The notes under the pieces are model-generated. The model saw nothing but the letters and a program-made list of their open reading frames with translations. It had not been told where the DNA came from and did no database searches. Positions 18,658-27,863 of a stretch of 64,000 nucleotides of DNA are shown here, in pieces. How positions within the stretch are numbered: the stretch's first letter is position 1; each line of letters starts with the position of its first letter. The stretch spans positions 248,001 to 312,000 of the forward strand of contig NZ_JABWCU010000005.1 of NCBI RefSeq assembly GCF_018491765.1, read 5' to 3'. Position numbers and translations under genes: made by a program. Source of the stretch: Novosphingobium profundi (GTDB lineage Bacteria; Pseudomonadota; Alphaproteobacteria; Sphingomonadales; Sphingomonadaceae).

Positions 18658-19224
18658 TTGTCGAAAATTGCAGCCATCATCGGGCGTTTCCTGCTCGCCC
18701 TCGTGTTCATCGTCTCGGGCGGCATGAAGTTCGCCGACGTCGCCGGGACGGGCGCGATCATGCAGGCGGCCGGCATGCCCGGCAACCTCGCGGTCCCGGC
18801 CGCGACGATCGAGCTGCTGGCGGGGCTGTGTCTTGCCGCCGGCTTCCTCGTGCGGCTGGTGAGCCTCGTCCTCATCGTGTTCACCGCACTCACCATCCTG
18901 TTCTTCCACCACCGCATCGACCAGGCGGTGGAAGTGGCCGAAGCGCTCAAGAACCTCGCGCTCATCGGCGGGCTGTTTCTGGCCTTCGCGCACAGTCAGA
19001 TGTGGGGCAGCTACGCCGCGCTCTCGCGCTCGAGCCGCGAGGCGCACGCCGCGCACCGGGCCGAAGTCGAGCGTTACGAAGCCGAAGTCCAGGCCGCGCG
19101 CGAAGAAGCCCGCGCGCAGGCGCTGGCTGAAGGCCGCCCCGCCGAGACGGGCGCGTTCATGCCCGAGGCGCGCGTCTCGACCATGCCGATCGGGGCCACC
19201 CACCGGCGCTGGTTCGACTGGTAG
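18658..19224 (+). CDS. DoxX family membrane protein with charged C-terminal tail
   Basis: Four-helix inner-membrane protein (LLALVFIVSGGMKFA; TIELLAGLCLAAGFLV; LVLIVFTALTILFF; LALIGGLFLAFAHSQ). The role of DoxX proteins is poorly defined, with links to redox and sulfur stress. I chose a TTG start at 18658 because GGGAG lies 7 nt before it and the first helix follows at once; no ATG fits. The last 70 residues form a highly charged, Ala/Glu/Arg-rich segment (HRAEVERYEAEVQAAREEA), probably a cytoplasmic helix, longer than in minimal DoxX proteins. Confidence 0.85.
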   Translation: MSKIAAIIGRFLLALVFIVSGGMKFADVAGTGAIMQAAGMPGNLAVPAATIELLAGLCLAAGFLVRLVSLVLIVFTALTILFFHHRIDQAVEVAEALKNLALIGGLFLAFAHSQMWGSYAALSRSSREAHAAHRAEVERYEAEVQAAREEARAQALAEGRPAETGAFMPEARVSTMPIGATHRRWFDW

Positions 19225-19233
19225 GCAAAGCTC

Positions 19234-20160
19234 TCAGGATTTCTTCGCGGCGCCGTCGTGGTCGGAGCGACCGAAGTCGGGCCGCGAATCGTCCTGGCCT
19301 TCCTCGATGATCGAGCGGCGGATCGCGCGGGTGCGGGTGAAGTGGTCGAACAGCGTGTCGCCATCGCCCACCCGGATCGCGCGCTGGAGGGCGGTCAGGT
19401 CCTCGGTGAAGCGCTGGAGCATGGTGAGGACCGCCTCCTTGTTCGAGAGGAACACGTCGCGCCACATCGTCGGATCGGAGGCGGCGATGCGGGTGAAGTC
19501 GCGGAAGCCACCGGCCGAATACTTGATCACCTCGCCTTGCGTCACGTCCTCGAGGTCCGACGCGGTGCCCACGATCGTGTAGGCGATGAGGTGGGGCAGG
19601 TGGCTGGTCACCGCCAGCACCAGGTCGTGGTGCGGGGGCGACATGATCTCGACGTTGGCGCCCAGCGCCTCCCAGAATTCGACGAGCTGGGACAGCTTGA
19701 CGAGGTCGGTCTGGTCGGGCGGGGTGACGATGCACCAGCGGTTGCGAAAGAGCGTGGCGAAGCCGGCGTCGGGGCCCGAATTTTCGGTGCCCGCGACCGG
19801 GTGGGCGGGGATCACGACGTGATCGGGCAGCGCTTCGGCAAGATCGGCGGCGATCCGCTTCTTGGACGAACCCACGTCGCTGACGAGGCAGTCGGCGGGG
19901 ATCGCGCTGCGCAGCGGAGCGGCAGCCTTGCCCATCGCGCCCGGCGGCACGCAGAAGATCACCAGATCCGCCTCGGCCACCGCGTCCTCGGCGCTCTCGC
20001 ACACCGTGTGGCACAGGCCGCGTTCGGTGGCGCGGGCGCGCGTTGCGGGATCGAGGTCGTAGCCCGTCACCCGCGCGTCAGGCAGGTAGGCCTGGACGGC
20101 GAGACCGATCGAGCCGCCCTGGAGGCCGAGGCCAATGATGGCGATGTGCGCGAAGGTCAT
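19234..20160 (-). CDS. tyrA: Prephenate/arogenate dehydrogenase
   Basis: Tyrosine biosynthesis; NAD(P)-dependent oxidative decarboxylation of prephenate or arogenate. N-terminal Rossmann motif [17 protein letters not shown], then [18 protein letters not shown] (the conserved HPVAGxE segment) and [14 protein letters not shown] in the helical dimerisation domain. Length 308 aa is typical of the stand-alone enzyme. Its ATG overlaps the hisC stop (ATGA). In alphaproteobacteria a HisC-type transaminase often also serves Phe/Tyr synthesis, which would explain the pairing. Which cofactor and substrate are used cannot be read here. Confidence 0.95.
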   Translation of the reverse strand: MTFAHIAIIGLGLQGGSIGLAVQAYLPDARVTGYDLDPATRARATERGLCHTVCESAEDAVAEADLVIFCVPPGAMGKAAAPLRSAIPADCLVSDVGSSKKRIAADLAEALPDHVVIPAHPVAGTENSGPDAGFATLFRNRWCIVTPPDQTDLVKLSQLVEFWEALGANVEIMSPPHHDLVLAVTSHLPHLIAYTIVGTASDLEDVTQGEVIKYSAGGFRDFTRIAASDPTMWRDVFLSNKEAVLTMLQRFTEDLTALQRAIRVGDGDTLFDHFTRTRAIRRSIIEEGQDDSRPDFGRSDHDGAAKKS

Positions 20161-21275
20161 CCCGCGGCCTGCGCCATTTCGGCGAGCGCATCGGCCATCG
20201 CGTCCATGTCGGCGCGCTTGCCGATCGTGAAGCGCAGCGCCTGCGGCAGGCCTTGCCCGGGCAGCCAGCGCACGATGTAGCCACGTTCGGCCAGGCCCTC
20301 GTAGGCGGCCTCGGCCGTGAGCGCGCCGTTGAACAGCACCAGCACGAAATTGGCCTGGCTGGGCAGCGGGCGCAGTCCGTGGTTGCCCAGCGCGTCCAGC
20401 TTGGCGACGAAGCGCGCGCGTTCCACCAGGTTGTGCTCGTGGCTGCGGGTCAGGAACTCGGTGTCGCCCAGGGCCGCGAGTGCCATCGCCTGGCCGGTTG
20501 CCGAGACGTTGAAGGGGCCGCGGATGCGGTTGAGCGTGGCGATGATCGCGGGCGCGCCGGTGGCCCAGCCGATCCGCTCGCCGGCGAGGCCGAAGATCTT
20601 CGAAAAGGTACGCGTAACGAGCACGTTCGCGTGGCTCGCGGCGAGCGCGAAGGCGCCGTCCTCGTCCTCGGCCGGCACGTATTCGCCGTAGGCCTGGTCG
20701 ATCACCAGCAGCACGTCGGAAGGGAGCGCGGCGTGGAGGCGCGCGATTTCGCCCTTGGGCAGGTAGGAGCCGGTGGGGTTGTTGGGGTTGGCGAGGAAGA
20801 CGACGCGGGTCTTCGCGCTCACCAGCGCCAGCAGCGCGTCGACGTCGGTGCCGTAGTCCGCATCGGGCGCGACCACCGGGGTCGCCCCGCAGCGCCTTGC
20901 GGCGATGTCGTAGACCGCGAAGCCGTAGCGCACGTAGATGACTTCGTCACCGACCCCGGCATAGCCCTGCGCGGCGAGGTTGAGCAATTCGTCCGAGCCG
21001 GTGCCCATCACCACGCGCGCGGGATCGAGGGCGTGGCGCGCGGCGATCGCTTCGCGCAGCGCCTTGCTGTCGGGATCGGGATAGAGCGCGGGCGCCTGCG
21101 CGTCGCCACGTGCGGCGAGGGCCGTGGCGCTGGTGCCGAGCGGGTTCTCGTTCGCGGAAAGCTTGATCAGCGGCTTGCCGTCCGCACCGGCCGACTTGCC
21201 CGGCACATAGGCGTGGATCGCCTCGATCCAGGGCTTGGGGGCAGGGGCGGGCTTGGACGTCGTGGGTTCGCTCAT
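20157..21275 (-). CDS. hisC: Histidinol-phosphate / aromatic aminotransferase
   Basis: PLP-dependent fold-type I aminotransferase. Visible are [28 protein letters not shown] and the PLP-Lys motif [17 protein letters not shown]. Start at ATG 21275 gives 372 aa; only a weak AAGG precedes it. Coupling to tyrA suggests a role in tyrosine/phenylalanine as well as, or instead of, histidine synthesis. No other his genes are in the window. Confidence 0.93.
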   Translation of the reverse strand: MSEPTTSKPAPAPKPWIEAIHAYVPGKSAGADGKPLIKLSANENPLGTSATALAARGDAQAPALYPDPDSKALREAIAARHALDPARVVMGTGSDELLNLAAQGYAGVGDEVIYVRYGFAVYDIAARRCGATPVVAPDADYGTDVDALLALVSAKTRVVFLANPNNPTGSYLPKGEIARLHAALPSDVLLVIDQAYGEYVPAEDEDGAFALAASHANVLVTRTFSKIFGLAGERIGWATGAPAIIATLNRIRGPFNVSATGQAMALAALGDTEFLTRSHEHNLVERARFVAKLDALGNHGLRPLPSQANFVLVLFNGALTAEAAYEGLAERGYIVRWLPGQGLPQALRFTIGKRADMDAMADALAEMAQAAG

Positions 21276-21489
21276 AGTGGGCGCGCCTTTACCGCAGGCG
21301 GCGCGTGATTGCACCTGTCATTTCGAGGCGGGCGCCCGGCGGGCTCGGACGGGAATTGCGTTTGCGACCGCGCGCTTGCGATCCCCCGCGCCACTTCGGA
21401 CTCGCGCCTGCGGGTCGAGACTACTAAAGGGCGGCCTGGCGGGTGCGCCGTCCGGGGCGGTGTCTTTCCCCTAGTGCAGGAATTTCACG

Positions 21490-21927
21490 ATGTTCGAGCT
21501 CAGTGACGACCCCCAGCGCCTCGACGTGGCGCGCATCCACGGCTGGCTCGCCGCGAGCTACTGGACGCCGGGCATCGTGCGCGAAAAGGTCGAGCGCCAG
21601 ATTGCCGGCTCGCATTGCCTGGGCGCCTACGATCCGGCCGGCGGCGCGCAGATCGGCTTTGCACGCGTCATCAGCGACCGCGCCAGCTTTGCCTGGCTCG
21701 CCGACGTCTGGGTCGACGAACCCGCGCGCGGGCAGGGCCTGGGCCGGGCAATGGTGCAGTGGTTCCTCGATCATCCCGATTACGCCGAAGTGCGCCGCTT
21801 CGCGCTTGCCACTTTCGACGCGCATGGCGTCTATGCCGCGCTCGGCTTCACCGCGCCCAGCCGCCCCGACCGCCTGATGGAACGGCTCTCGCCCGCGATG
21901 CAGCAGATGCTCGCCGACACGCCTTGA
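21490..21927 (+). CDS. GNAT family N-acetyltransferase
   Basis: 145-aa acetyl-CoA-dependent acetyltransferase. Motif A is clear (ADVWVDEPARGQGLGRAMVQWFL, with the RGQGLG pyrophosphate loop), followed by the YAALGFTAPSRPDRLMER motif B region. AGGA precedes ATG 21490. Homologues are often annotated generically; the substrate is unknown. It starts an independent plus-strand unit divergent from hisC. Confidence 0.92.
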   Translation: MFELSDDPQRLDVARIHGWLAASYWTPGIVREKVERQIAGSHCLGAYDPAGGAQIGFARVISDRASFAWLADVWVDEPARGQGLGRAMVQWFLDHPDYAEVRRFALATFDAHGVYAALGFTAPSRPDRLMERLSPAMQQMLADTP

Positions 21928-22063
21928 AGCGGGGCGCATCCACGCGCGCGCGGTTCGACCCGCGTGGATGCCGGCCGGCCGAGTTATCCACCTCATTCCC
22001 GGAGCATGCGCGCCGATTGCGGCTGGACGCCCTAGGTGCACTTGGGCAAGGATGGGGCGCATC

Positions 22064-22735
22064 ATGTGGCATATCTTCCAGTTTCCGCTCTGCCCGTTCA
22101 GTCGCAAGGTCCGCCTTCTCATGGCCGAGAAGGGGATCGCCTACGAACTCCAGACCACGCGGCCCTGGGATGGCGAAGATCGCCTGTTCCAGATGAACCC
22201 GGCCGGGCGCACGCCCGTCGTGCGCGAGACCGAGAAGAACATCGTGCTCGCCGACAGCCGCGCGATCTGCGAATATTTCGAGGAGACCGTCGAGCGCAGC
22301 GCGCTGATCAGTGGCACCAGCCAACAGCGCGCCGAGATCCGCCGCCTGATCGCGATGTTCGACGAGAGCTTCTTCCACGATGTCTCCGGCCCGCTGCTCC
22401 ATGAGAAGATGAAGAAGCGGCTGGTGCTGCGCCAGTCGCCCGACGCGCGCATCCTGCGCGATGCCATGCGCCTTGCGCACGACTATCTCGACTATATCGA
22501 TTACCTGATCGACAACCGCCCCTGGCTGGCGGGCGCGACGATGACGCTCGCCGATCTCGCCGCCGCAGCGCAGATTTCGGTGGCGGACTACCTCGGTGGT
22601 CTCGACTGGTCGAGCCACGAGCAGGCGCGCGGCTGGTACCTCGTGATGAAGTCGCGGCCCAGCTTCCGGCCCTTGCTCAGCGAGCGGATGGAAGTGATCC
22701 AACCGCCCAGCCACTACGGCGAAGTCGACATCTGA
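22064..22735 (+). CDS. Glutathione S-transferase-like protein, possibly FzlA
   Basis: Two-domain GST fold of 223 aa: thioredoxin-like N-terminal domain (FQFPLCPFSRKVRLLMAEKG; NPAGRTPVVRE with cis-Pro; ADSRAICEYFEE) and an all-helical C-terminal domain (RPWLAGATMTLADLAAAAQI). The opening and length resemble alphaproteobacterial FzlA, an FtsZ-binding GST relative acting in cell constriction, but I cannot separate it from an ordinary GST without alignment. ATG 22064 is preferred; ATG 22052 is four codons earlier. A strong terminator follows. Confidence 0.85.
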   Translation: MWHIFQFPLCPFSRKVRLLMAEKGIAYELQTTRPWDGEDRLFQMNPAGRTPVVRETEKNIVLADSRAICEYFEETVERSALISGTSQQRAEIRRLIAMFDESFFHDVSGPLLHEKMKKRLVLRQSPDARILRDAMRLAHDYLDYIDYLIDNRPWLAGATMTLADLAAAAQISVADYLGGLDWSSHEQARGWYLVMKSRPSFRPLLSERMEVIQPPSHYGEVDI

Positions 22736-22745
22736 AGCCGACGCA

Positions 22746-22772
22746 AAAAAGGGGGCTCGCGGCCCCCTTTTT
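22746..22772. terminator. Bidirectional intrinsic terminator
   Basis: AAAAAGGGGGC (22746-22756), loop TCGCG, GCCCCCTTTTT (22762-22772). The G/C stem is flanked by A- and T-tracts, so it works in both directions between the convergent GST-like and NDUFA9-like genes. Confidence 0.95.
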
Positions 22773-22800
22773 CATGTCCGATGCCCGCTGGGGCGCGGCG

Positions 22801-23757
22801 TCAGGCCGCGCTGGGGTGCTTTGCACCGAAGCGGCCGTGCTTGCGGAACTGGGTCATCCAGCGCTCGAGGAACAGGCCCATCGGACGCGCCGAAACGCCC
22901 AGGTCGGCGAGGCCCGGCGCCGCACCGCTCGCCACGCTGCCCGCCTTGAGCAGTGCGAGCTGGTCCTTGCTGATCGGCGTGCCGGGCAAGGCGGCGATGA
23001 GGCCGGCCATCGCGTCCGACAGCTCGAGGAAACTTTCCTTGCGGTTTTCGGCCCGGGCGATGCGTACGAACAGGCCGCGCATCGTCACCACTTCTGGCCC
23101 GGCGAGTTCGAAGGTCTTCCCACCACAGCTCGCGGGGTTGCCAGCCGCATTGGCGATCGCCGCGGCGACGTCGTCGACGAAGACCGGCTGGAGCTTGGCC
23201 TCGGGCGCGAAGAGCGGAACCAGGGGCAGCGAGCTCATGAGCTTGCCGAACATCATCAGGAACTGGTCGTCGGGGCCGAAGATCACCGCGGGACGCACGA
23301 TCGTCGCGGTGGGGAAGGCGGCCAGCGCGGCGGCCTCGCCTTCGGCCTTGGTGCGCGCGTAAGCGACACGCGAGGTGGCGTCGGCGCCAATCGCCGAGAC
23401 GTGCACGAAGGCGGCCGCGCCGGCGGCCTTGGCGGCGGCGGCGATCGCGCCCACGCCTTCGCCCTGCACCGCGTCGAGCTTGCCGGTGAAGGCCCCCACG
23501 AGGTTCACGACGGCGTCCGAACCGGCCAGAACGCGCGCCAACGATTCGGTCTTGGTCACGTCGCAACGGGCGTACTGGACCGTGCCGAGTTCACCCAGCG
23601 CCTTGACCATATAGGCTTTTTCCGGATTACGGCTGGCAACGCGCACGCGCGCGCCGCGCTCGAGCAGCTCCTGCGCCAAGTGCCTGCCCACGAAGCCGCT
23701 GCCACCCAGGATGGTGACGATCTTGCCGTAAAGCGAATCGGTGGGGGTCATGCTCAT
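22801..23757 (-). CDS. Complex I NDUFA9-like NAD(P)-binding protein
   Basis: 318-aa atypical short-chain dehydrogenase. It opens with the nucleotide-binding motif VTILGGSGFVGRHLAQELL and continues with VNLVGAFTGKLDAVQGEG, VHVSAIGADATSRVAYARTK and IVRPAVIFGPDDQFL, the pattern of NDUFA9-type proteins. In alphaproteobacteria related to mitochondria this family is an accessory complex I subunit. The catalytic Tyr-x-x-x-Lys is retained as YARTK. ATG 23757 (GAGG 11 nt upstream) is used; ATG 23751 is equally possible. It ends next to a strong terminator. Confidence 0.88.
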   Translation of the reverse strand: MSMTPTDSLYGKIVTILGGSGFVGRHLAQELLERGARVRVASRNPEKAYMVKALGELGTVQYARCDVTKTESLARVLAGSDAVVNLVGAFTGKLDAVQGEGVGAIAAAAKAAGAAAFVHVSAIGADATSRVAYARTKAEGEAAALAAFPTATIVRPAVIFGPDDQFLMMFGKLMSSLPLVPLFAPEAKLQPVFVDDVAAAIANAAGNPASCGGKTFELAGPEVVTMRGLFVRIARAENRKESFLELSDAMAGLIAALPGTPISKDQLALLKAGSVASGAAPGLADLGVSARPMGLFLERWMTQFRKHGRFGAKHPSAA

Positions 23758-23967
23758 CTGCGTACAATCCTCAGGGCCTGGTGCCGGGCGGAGCGACGAG
23801 TCCCGCACTGCAGCACGTCGCCAAAGCCCCTGCCACAAGCTCTCGATATCGGCAACCGGGCAGTTGCGCCAGACTCCCGGGCCCTTGCTTCGGCCGGCGA
23901 GAGGCTGCGTGGGCCGCGCAAATTCGCAAGGACGTACAGAAAAATGCATTGCGCCGACAAAGCGCTG

Positions 23968-23996
23968 TTGACACGAATCGCGAGGCCACTTAGAGG
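23968..23996 (+). promoter_or_regulatory. Probable promoter of tRNA-Leu
   Basis: TTGACA (23968-23973), a 17-bp spacer and TAGAGG (23991-23996). The -35 is perfect; the -10 matches poorly. Predicted transcription would start about 40 nt before the mature tRNA. Confidence 0.55.
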
Positions 23997-24042
23997 CGCC
24001 CTCCTACCCAACGAGGGCAGCACTTTGGCTCCTTCGTTCCGT

Positions 24043-24129
24043 GCCCAGATGGCGGAATTGGTAGACGCACCGTCTTCAGGTGGCGGCGCTGGTAACGGCG
24101 TGGAGGTTCGAGTCCTCTTCTGGGCACCA
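24043..24129 (+). tRNA. tRNA-Leu (CAG)
   Basis: Class II tRNA of 87 nt with encoded CCA. Acceptor GCCCAGA pairs with TCTGGGC; the D-arm carries GGCGGAATTGGTAGACGC. The anticodon stem CCGTC/GGCGG encloses the loop TTCAGGT, so the anticodon is CAG. A long variable arm (CGC...GCG) and T-loop TTCGAGT follow. It decodes CUG, the dominant Leu codon in this GC-rich DNA. Confidence 0.95.
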
Positions 24130-24133
24130 ACAC

Positions 24134-24205
24134 TTCTCAACACATTGAGAACGCTAGGGAAACCGACCAAGGTCGGGGCCCCAGGCGTGCGTGTTGCGTT
24201 TCCCT
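24134..24205 (+). other. Structured sequence after tRNA-Leu
   Basis: A hairpin TTCTCAA-CACA-TTGAGAA (24134-24151) begins 5 nt after the tRNA. A second structure is closed by AGGGAAAC (24156-24163) and GTTTCCCT (24198-24205) and contains the palindromes CGACCAAGGTCG and GGGGCCCC. No T-tract follows. It could be a processing or termination element, or a small RNA. Confidence 0.4.
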
Positions 24206-24663
24206 GCTAAGGTTTGATGCCGAGAATCAGCGTAGGGCGGGCGGCTACCCTTGTGCACCCTCGGAAAAGGCCGGCGCGGCCGTCAAGGGCGGCTGAAACG
24301 CCTCGAAGTCCACGACCCGAGCCAGAATTTCCCAGCAGATCGCCGTCCGCCGAAAGGCGCTTCATGTGCTCTGATAAACCGAAAAGCCCCGCCTGCCGCA
24401 TCGCGCATGTCCGCTGCACAGCGGCAGTGCATTATCTTAAGGCTTGCCTGGCGAGAGGTAGGGGGAGGTGCCCAGTTGCTGTCGAGCAGCGTGATCGACA
24501 TTGAGAGTGACAGGCCATGCCCCGGGGCCACATCGGCTTTTGGCCGCAGGGTGGCATGGGTCTTGGATCTGGCGGCAGTCCTCCAGTCCCATCGGGTTCG
24601 ACGGAGGACGCCAGGCCGCAGCTGCCCGCGTGCTTCGTTTCTGGCGCCGTCGCGGGTCGAGCT
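24206..24663. other. Gene-free stretch between tRNA-Leu and arsH
   Basis: About 460 bp without a convincing gene. Short frames exist on both strands (for example 24207-24419 minus, 24214-24504 plus), but none has a recognisable motif, a good ribosome binding site or clear coding character. It may be the remnant of an insertion next to the tRNA. Confidence 0.55.
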
Positions 24664-25374
24664 CTAGCGTTCGCCGCGTTCCTTGCGCTCGGAATAGCGG
24701 TCGACCAGCTGGGCCGTGTGGGGACGCAGCAGGACGGTGAAGCGGACCAGTTCCTCCATCACGTCGACGATGCGGTCATAGTAGCTGGAAGGCTTCATCC
24801 GGCCCGCCTCGTCGAACTCGTCATAGGCCTTGGCGACCGACGACTGGTTGGGAATGGTGAACATGCGCATCCAGCGACCGAGAATGCGCAAGGTGTTCAC
24901 GCTGTTGAAGGACTGGGAGCCGGCGCTCACCTGCATGACCGCCAGGGCACGTCCCTGGGTCGGGCGCAGGCCCTTGATGGCCAGCGGCAGGTGATCGATC
25001 TGGGTCTTCATGATCCCGGTGATCTGGCCGTGCCGCTCGGGGCTGCACCAGACCTGCGCCTCGGACCACAACGAATGTTCGCGCAATTCGTGCACGGCGG
25101 GATGGTCGTCGTTCTCGATCCGGTCGGGAAGGGGAAGCTGCGAGGGGTCGAAGATGCGTGTCTCGCAGCCGAAGAACCGGAGGAGACGTGCCGCCTCTTC
25201 GATCGCGAGGCGCGAGTAGGAGCGTTCGCGCAGCGACCCGTAGAGCAGGAGGATACGCGGTGGCGGATCGAGCTCGCCAAGGCCGAGCGCGGGGCGGGCA
25301 AGAACGTATTCCGCCCGCAGGGCCGGTAGCGTGTCGGCGTCGGGAAGCGGGCGAAGGTAACGATGCTCGGGCAT
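24664..25374 (-). CDS. arsH: ArsH NADPH-dependent FMN oxidoreductase
   Basis: Flavodoxin-fold protein that oxidises trivalent organoarsenicals and reduces flavin. Family blocks: [21 protein letters not shown] (FMN phosphate loop), [38 protein letters not shown] and [20 protein letters not shown]. The 236-aa length is typical. It begins 10 bp after the acr3 stop; the GGAG in the acr3 end lies 13 nt before ATG. Last gene of the arsR-acr3-arsH operon. Confidence 0.95.
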   Translation of the reverse strand: MPEHRYLRPLPDADTLPALRAEYVLARPALGLGELDPPPRILLLYGSLRERSYSRLAIEEAARLLRFFGCETRIFDPSQLPLPDRIENDDHPAVHELREHSLWSEAQVWCSPERHGQITGIMKTQIDHLPLAIKGLRPTQGRALAVMQVSAGSQSFNSVNTLRILGRWMRMFTIPNQSSVAKAYDEFDEAGRMKPSSYYDRIVDVMEELVRFTVLLRPHTAQLVDRYSERKERGER

Positions 25375-25384
25375 GGTGGGGGCG

Positions 25385-26449
25385 TTACTCCGGTGGAAGC
25401 GTGGAGGGAAACCAGCGTCGCCCGAAGCGGAACGCCACGCCGACCAGCAGGATCAGGACCGGCACTTCGACCAGCGGGCCGATGACCGCGGCGAAGGCGA
25501 CCGGCGAGCCGAGCCCGAAGGCGGCGATCGCCACCGCGATGGCGAGCTCGAAGTTGTTGCCGGCCGCCGTGAAGGCCACGGCGGTCGTGCGCGGATAGTC
25601 GCTTTCGACAAGCTTGCCCATGGCGAAACTGATCGAGAACTGGATCACGAAGTAGATCGTCAGGGGGATCGCGATGCGCACTGCATCGCCGGGCAGGGCG
25701 AGGATCTCGTTGCCCTTCAGGCTGAACATGGCGATGATCGTGAACAGCAGCGCCACCAGCGTTACGGGGCCGATGCTGGGCAGGAAGCGGCTTTCGTACC
25801 AGTCCGCGCCTTTGGTCCGCACGAGCGTCCTGCGCGTGAGGAAGCCTGCGACGAAGGGAATGCCGAGGTAGATCAGCACCGCTTGTGCGATGGTCCAGAA
25901 ACGCACGTCGACGACGCTGCCTTCGAGCCCGAACACGGGCGGCAGCACCGTGAGGAAGAACCAGGCGTAGACGCTGAAGAACACGATCTGGAAGATCGAG
26001 TTGAACGCGACAAGCGCGGCGACGTACTGGTTGTCGCCTTTCGCGAGCTGGTTCCACACGATCACCATCGCGATGCAGCGGGCGAGGCCGATCAGGATCA
26101 GGCCGGTCATGTATTCCGGCGTGTCGGAGAGGAACAGCACGGCGAGCGCGAACATCAGCACCGGCCCGATCAACCAGTTCTGGATCAGCGAGATGACGAG
26201 GATGCGCCGGTCGTCGAGGATATGCGGCAGTTCCTCGTAGCGCACCCGCGCCAGCGGCGGATACATCATGAGCACGAGGCCGATCGCGATGGGAACGTTG
26301 GTGGTCCCCCAGGCGAGGCTGCCGATCGCGGCGGGCAGGCCGGGAATGGCCGAACCCAGACCGATCCCGAGCGCCATGGCGAGGAAGATCCACAAGGTCA
26401 GATAGCGATCGAGGAAAGAGAGGCGCGCGCGGGTGGCCGGTGCAGTCAT
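25385..26449 (-). CDS. acr3: ACR3-type arsenite efflux permease
   Basis: Ten-helix BASS-superfamily carrier that extrudes As(III) using the proton-motive force. The conserved family segment with the essential Cys is visible ([19 protein letters not shown]), as are GFLTRR and a C-terminal [24 protein letters not shown]. The length of 354 aa and the start [20 protein letters not shown] at ATG 26449 (GGAG 7 nt upstream) match the family. The preceding frame extension overlaps arsR and is not real. Second gene of the operon. Confidence 0.95.
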   Translation of the reverse strand: MTAPATRARLSFLDRYLTLWIFLAMALGIGLGSAIPGLPAAIGSLAWGTTNVPIAIGLVLMMYPPLARVRYEELPHILDDRRILVISLIQNWLIGPVLMFALAVLFLSDTPEYMTGLILIGLARCIAMVIVWNQLAKGDNQYVAALVAFNSIFQIVFFSVYAWFFLTVLPPVFGLEGSVVDVRFWTIAQAVLIYLGIPFVAGFLTRRTLVRTKGADWYESRFLPSIGPVTLVALLFTIIAMFSLKGNEILALPGDAVRIAIPLTIYFVIQFSISFAMGKLVESDYPRTTAVAFTAAGNNFELAIAVAIAAFGLGSPVAFAAVIGPLVEVPVLILLVGVAFRFGRRWFPSTLPPE

Positions 26450-26502
26450 TTCGTCGCTCCGGACGGTAGGGGCTGGCGATTGCGTGGCATGTCGTGACCT
26501 GT

Positions 26503-26835
26503 TCAACAGCAGGGCGCGAGCTCGGCGACGAGCGGCCCGCACAACTCGGCGCGACCCTGGCAGCAGTCGTTGGCGAGGAACAGCATGAGCCCCTTGAGCG
26601 CGTCGATGTTGGCCCGCTGGATCTGGTGGCGGCCACGCCGTTCGGAAAGGACCAGTTCCGATTTCACCATCACGGCAAGCTGCGAGGAAAAGGTGCTCTG
26701 GCTCAGTCCCGAGGCCTCGACGAGCGCGCCGGTCGCAAGCCCTTCGGGTTCGTGGCGCACGAGCTGGCGAAAGGCCTCGAGCCGGGTGGGATGGCTCAGC
26801 GCGGCGAGAAGCGAGAGGGCTGTTTCGGAATCCAT
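26503..26835 (-). CDS. arsR: ArsR family arsenic-responsive repressor
   Basis: 110-aa winged-helix repressor. The HTH runs through [20 protein letters not shown] and [21 protein letters not shown]. It lacks the E. coli alpha-3 CVCDLC site but has cysteines at NDCC, ELC and a terminal CC, so As(III) is probably bound by C-terminal thiols, as in other ArsR subtypes. ATG 26835 has no leader: the -10 ends 6 nt before it, so the mRNA is probably leaderless. It heads the acr3-arsH operon (53-bp gap to acr3). Confidence 0.93.
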   Translation of the reverse strand: MDSETALSLLAALSHPTRLEAFRQLVRHEPEGLATGALVEASGLSQSTFSSQLAVMVKSELVLSERRGRHQIQRANIDALKGLMLFLANDCCQGRAELCGPLVAELAPCC

Positions 26836-26837
26836 GT

Positions 26838-26870
26838 ATCGAAAATATTCGATGCATCTGGCAGGGTCAA
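26838..26870 (-). promoter_or_regulatory. arsR promoter with overlapping operator
   Basis: Minus strand: -35 TTGACC (26865-26870), 17-bp spacer, -10 TATTTT (26842-26847), then 6 nt to the arsR ATG. A perfect dyad ATCGAA-N4-TTCGAT (26838-26853) covers the -10 box and is the likely ArsR operator, giving autorepression relieved by arsenite. Confidence 0.75.
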
Positions 26871-26934
26871 GAACGCACCGAGAAACTGCGATGCAATCAT
26901 CACGGCGTGATGGCGCGGTCGTTGCGGCGTGGCC

Positions 26935-27846
26935 TCAGGTCGCGGGCTCGACGGCCTGTGCGGTTTGGCCGATGAGGTCGTTGCAGAAGGCCTGGGTCGC
27001 CGGTGAGGGATTGCACGAGCGCACGAGCAGGAGTTCGCTTTCGAAGGCGACGTCCATCGAACGGAAGACCAGCGTGTCGAGGTTCAGGCGGCTAAGCGGG
27101 GCGGTCAGCAACGAGACCCCGAAACCCGCCGCGGTGAGGCCGAGCAGGGCAGCCAGGCTGCTTGCCTCGACCGAGATATGGGGGTGGAAACCGGCGGCCT
27201 CGCAGTGCGCGACGAGGTGTTCGTTGAAGCCCGCGCCGTTGATCGAGCCGTACATGATCAGCGCCTCGCCGCGCAGGTCCGCCAGCGTGGGGTTCGCCGC
27301 TTGCAGCGCCAGCGGGTGGTCGCGCCGCATGGCGAGGGCCATGCCGTCGCGTTGCAGGCAGGTTGCGTGAAAGCCGGTGGGCAGTTCGAGCGTTTCAAAG
27401 ACGCGCACGATGCCGATGTCGATCTCGCCCCGGTCGAGCCGCACGAGCTGTTCGTTGCGGGGGATGTCGTCAAGCTGCAGCGCGACGAGCGGATTGCGGC
27501 GGCGGAATTCGGCAAGCCGGTCCATCACGTGGGGCACGAAGGCGACCGAAGTCGAGAACCCGATCCTGAGGCGCCCGGTTTCGCCACGCCCGGCCCGGCG
27601 CGCGGTCTGCAGCGCATAGTCGGCCTGGCGCAAGGTGGCCTGGGCTTCGGGCAGGAACAGCGCACCCGCCTCGGTCAGGCGCACGCGGCGGCTGGTGCGG
27701 TCGAACAGCCGCACCCCCATCTCTTCTTCCATTGCGCGGATCTGCTGGCTGAGTGGCGGTTGCGAGATGCCCAGGCGCTTGGCCGCGCGCCCGAAATGCA
27801 TCTCCTCGGCCACGCACACGAAATAGCGCAAGTGCCGCAGTTCCAT
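26935..27846 (-). CDS. LysR family transcriptional regulator
   Basis: 303-aa LTTR: N-terminal HTH (MELRHLRYFVCVAEEMHFGRAAKRLGISQPPLSQQIRAME) spans about residues 1-65, and a two-lobed effector domain follows (LRIGFSTSVAFVPHVM; IDIGIVRVFETLELP). AAAGGA lies 10 nt before ATG 27846. It is divergent from the RND efflux operon starting at 28139, so it is the likely regulator of that operon; the inducer is unknown. Confidence 0.93.
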   Translation of the reverse strand: MELRHLRYFVCVAEEMHFGRAAKRLGISQPPLSQQIRAMEEEMGVRLFDRTSRRVRLTEAGALFLPEAQATLRQADYALQTARRAGRGETGRLRIGFSTSVAFVPHVMDRLAEFRRRNPLVALQLDDIPRNEQLVRLDRGEIDIGIVRVFETLELPTGFHATCLQRDGMALAMRRDHPLALQAANPTLADLRGEALIMYGSINGAGFNEHLVAHCEAAGFHPHISVEASSLAALLGLTAAGFGVSLLTAPLSRLNLDTLVFRSMDVAFESELLLVRSCNPSPATQAFCNDLIGQTAQAVEPAT

Positions 27847-27863
27847 CGCGGTTGGATCCTTTG

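Noticed and set aside
24043..24129. Reading the tRNA anticodon as TCA (selenocysteine-like)
   Set aside because: Shifting the loop breaks the anticodon stem; CCGTC/GGCGG pairs only with loop TTCAGGT, giving CAG, and the other arms are leucine-like.
24214..24504. 96-aa plus-strand frame after tRNA-Leu
   Set aside because: No ribosome binding site or recognisable motif; overlapping frames on both strands look equally good.
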